Shown: piece after piece, positions 60,650-64,000 of the stretch | Position numbering within the stretch: the stretch's first letter is position 1 | Layout: the number at the start of each line of letters is the position of its first letter | Assembly: GCF_020184175.1 (NCBI RefSeq) | Contig: NW_026083104.1 | Coordinates: 62,001-126,000 of the forward strand | From: Aphis gossypii | Lineage: Eukaryota; Arthropoda; Insecta; Hemiptera; Aphididae | Length of the DNA: 64,000 nt | Reading direction: 5' to 3' | Notes under the pieces: model-generated | The model's database searches: none | What the model saw: the letters and a program-made list of their open reading frames with translations, nothing else | What the model was told of the DNA's origin: nothing | Position numbers and translations under genes: made by a program

Positions 60650-62459
60650 CACAGCTAAAAATAAATTGTAAACTTAACCTGTAAGTATACAATCTGACTG
60701 TTATTGGATTCAAAAAGGAACGTGTAAATCGCCAACTATTCACTTACATAATATTATGTATGAGTTGCCAGTCCCAAGCCTGGATAAAAAGTGTGAGGGT
60801 GCTAACCTTATAATAATTGTTATTTTTTAACATAAGCAGAAACCTAGATTTTATTTTTATTTAAATAAATATTGAACTATATATTATTATCCACACTTCT
60901 GACCTTAATACCTTATACTATGTATGTTTGTATTCAATCCTCCAAATACAAACTACAATTTTAATTGTGCGGTCTTAAGATTATCAACATTCATTATGTA
61001 TTCGCCTAGAATCATAACATATTTTAATAACTTATATAATATCAGTTATACAGCAAAGCCTATCTACCAGTGTTAAGTATTTAGATGACTTTAGCCTGTA
61101 TAATAGATGTTATTTTCCATACATAATTTAAATTGTTTAGGACATTTTATTTTGTAATTTTGTGCCAAGTATATAATTATAATATACAGTGACTAAAAAT
61201 AAATAATCAGAGTTTATTTAAATTATTTATTCATAATACTTCATATTTTACATTGTACATTTAACTATGATACAACTCGAATACTAACAATTTATTGAAT
61301 ATATTATAATACAATAAAGGTAAAAAGTAAATACTTAAAAAGCCACTTATTATATATGTTTATACTAATTTATTACATTAAATTTGTTATTTTTTACAGA
61401 TTCAAAATATTTAATCAATTTAAGGGTTGAAAGTATATGAATCTTTCAATTGCCTTCATTGGGTTTAACAGTGCTAACATTTTTATTAGTTGATATCGTT
61501 GATGTACTGTGAACTATGAATCTTATAAACAATTTGTCATTACTCAATGTGCTGTGTGATACAAAATTCTTACACAATTCTGTATCTATTGAACTTAGAA
61601 TTTAAGAAATGTATTAATCCACTGTTATTTTTATAAAATATAAAAAAAAATCTTTTATTTAATGGTTTAATTTGAATTATTAATATTGTAAATAGTCCAT
61701 AGTAATCAGGTCAAATTTATTTGGAATACCACTGTACTAAAGTCTACCAGTTGAGAAACTAATAATAATTTGTATTATAGTACACTGAGTATAACATCAG
61801 CTGAGCTTGGTTACACTATAATATGCATATTTGATGATAAAATTCAGCCATTAGTAATATCTAAACAATAAACAAAAAACATAATTATAAGTAAATATTA
61901 AGTAATTTAATGTGATAGGTACTTATTAAACTTACATAATGAAATCTTTAAGAAATGGCTCGTCTTGATGTTAATATGTAATTGTTACACAAGGAATCAA
62001 CACGACGTAGAATCATATTAATTTAAAACGATTACAATTAATACATGGTTAATTTATAATAGAAATAAAATTTTAAAAACCGTAATCAACCAACAATGTC
62101 AACATACGGAATGTAAACAAAACATAAAATATCACAGGTATAGATAAAGTTTATTATCTATATTAGCCTAACCTAGCACCAGACAGTAAAAAAAAACGGT
62201 TTATATCACTTGAAACAAAAACGCTTTATATCACTATCATGGAAGAAAAATATCATATCTGTTCGGCTTGGAATAAAATATAACATAAAATATAATAAAA
62301 TATATACATAATTACTTGCCGCCAAATTTAAATATTTAAAACTTTTTTATTACTTAATACTCATTAATTGATTAATTTATTCAAATTTATAATGTTTAAT
62401 TATGCATAGTTAATACATAAAATTAAAACTAAAAGCTAGGAGTTTTGTATTCAAGCATA
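60650..62459. other. Gene-free AT-rich stretch
   Basis: No supported gene or terminal repeat. A short GC-richer segment near 60,768-60,800 (CCAGTCCCAAGCCTGG) may be a repeat fragment. Confidence 0.5.
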
Positions 62460-62558
62460 TACAGGGTCATCCAAATTTGTAAGACAAAATGGTGGGATTA
62501 CACTGGTTCTTACGGGACAGATCTGTCTTTTGTCACACAAAATTTGAAAGACCCTGTA
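62460..62558. mobile_element. 99-bp MITE, mariner-type ends
   Basis: Ends TACAGGGTCATCCAAATTTG and, inverted, TACAGGGTCTTTCAAATTTT, continuing to GACAAAA on both sides, with TA flanks (62,458-62,459 and 62,559-62,560). There is no coding capacity. The family is inferred from the TA target and ends. Confidence 0.85.
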
Positions 62559-62560
62559 TA

Positions 62561-64000
62561 GTACTATAGTAGTATGACAAACTTGACATTTTCCAAAGGA
62601 AAGGTCAATCTAATTAATTGTTTGTGGTTTAATGTTACACCTTACACCCCCTTGCAGAACCAATAATTGATATTTTTAATTACCTGTTGTAGTTAATAAT
62701 AATTAATAAATATCACCTATTACCCACCAGTGCATAAAAAACTCTCAGGTCACCTTTCGATTAATCTCTTTGAAATACACATACAATTACACAGTTGAGT
62801 TTAATAGAAAGATATTTAATTGCAATGATATTTGGTACTTTATCATAAATATTACTTAGTTTTATTTATAACATATTAAGTAATACATGGCGGTGGTATT
62901 TATATTATGATTATCTTTCATTGAATTAATAGCAGTATAAATCTATATCAGATATATACTAGTAGGTAGTTCAATGTATCTATTGTATACTTTTCATTTT
63001 TACTATTATGGCCCTCTTAAGGTATTTTTAATACTAAGAAACTATTCATTTGAATTTTGAATTAGGTAAATGAAATTTTCAAAAAAATTATTCAGTAAAT
63101 AATTTGCAGTTGAAAAGTGGGATCCTGATTTGGAATGGAAACCAGGAATTTGTATAACCACAGTAAACTCCTTAAGTAGGTAGTACAAAAAAATTCAAAA
63201 ATTCTAAAATATGGTATTTGAGTAATTTAAAAATGTCTAAAATCAGAATTTGAATAAATTCATTATTAAAGAAAAATTGAGTGTGAGCATGAGCATGCTC
63301 ACCGTGTATATTTAAACATAATAATTACATTAATAATATGCAGTATTTCAAAAATACACTTCACAGTGTATACTATAAATATTAAATTATATTATCTTGT
63401 CCTTCAAAATGATTTAATTATCATCATAATATTCAAATTTAGGTTTATTTAGCTAAAAGAAATCATTTTATGTAAAACGTTAAAAATAAAATACTTAATA
63501 CTTTTTTGTATTAGATTTAGTTTTATATGTCTGAAGTCTGAACTAGTTATATGTAGGCATGTAGCCACTTTCCAATTCACATTTATAACTAGTTTAAGGA
63601 GCATCTTCTGGCTACTCTTCAGCATGGGCTAATTGTATATCTACAATTCTATAGATAATATATTAAGGTTGAAAACATTAAAGAACAATACATTACTTAA
63701 GACCAAGAGAGCATCTAATTTTGAATACTAATTGTGTCTTTAAACGCCCTTATACGGACTGAGGACCGTCAATTGGGTTACACTAATAATTTAAATTGCA
63801 TATGAATAATAATATAGATTATCTGGTTTGAAAGAAACAATTTAACAGACTTACTTAAGACAAGAGAAGATCATAATAATTTTAAATTATACTTTAATAT
63901 TAAAAAGAAGAAATGTCTTTAGCGTTCTTTTCTTATTTTGAGTCAATGGTGTGGTTAAGATATATTAGAGTTGCAATGTGGAAAGCATGAATTAAATAAC
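62561..64000. other. Gene-free AT-rich end of window
   Basis: Nothing coding is seen. A near-perfect 20-bp palindrome, GTGAGCATGAGCATGCTCAC, lies at 63,283-63,302. Confidence 0.5.

Overview
The window looks like gene-poor, AT-rich insect DNA, most likely from an aphid. The clues are a strongly AT-rich background, spliced genes with GT-AG introns, a WCVVHF/DUF4806-type gene, ISL2EU, Helitron and Helentron elements, and repeats of the kind common in aphid genomes. The genus is an inference. Nearly everything recognisable is a mobile element or a small gene of unknown role; I see no housekeeping gene, rRNA, tRNA or CRISPR array.

Bases 1 to about 40,258 form one giant interrupted palindrome. The left arm (1-13,263, cut by the window edge) and the right arm (16,138-40,258) are inverted copies around a 2.9-kb repeat-filled spacer. 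Without later insertions each arm is about 6 kb. Each arm carries, pointing at the centre, a small six-exon gene for a basic protein with two CCHC zinc knuckles and a Gly-rich tail. The left copy (11,320-13,027) reads intact; the right copy (18,089-16,356) has lost splice sites and frame. Introns and flanks of the two copies are nearly identical, yet the exons differ by about 20-25 percent, including at synonymous positions, with borders at the splice sites. This is the most unusual signal here.

One arm shows the empty site for insertions in the other, so many borders can be read to the base. Left arm: a TTAA-flanked MITE, two Helitrons placed back to back, and a TA MITE. Right arm: a truncated gypsy element, a TA MITE, and a 15-kb stack in which a Tc1/mariner-class element holds both an 8.1-kb errantivirus-like LTR retrotransposon and a 4.5-kb THAP/YqaJ ISL2EU element, the latter inside the transposase intron. 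A mariner (40,261-41,611) lies just outside the visible palindrome.

From 41.9 to 47.7 kb is a broken Helentron (Rep, Pif1-like helicase, endonuclease). From 49.8 to 60.6 kb is a second set: an EnSpm/CMC-like transposase gene on the minus strand, a divergent 13-exon DUF4806-type gene on the plus strand with tandemly duplicated exons, and a broken ubiquitin-specific-protease gene downstream. They may be parts of one large DNA transposon, but I could not find its ends. The last 3.4 kb is AT-rich sequence with one 99-bp MITE. Identity figures are hand alignments; those given as counts were counted base by base over the stretch named.
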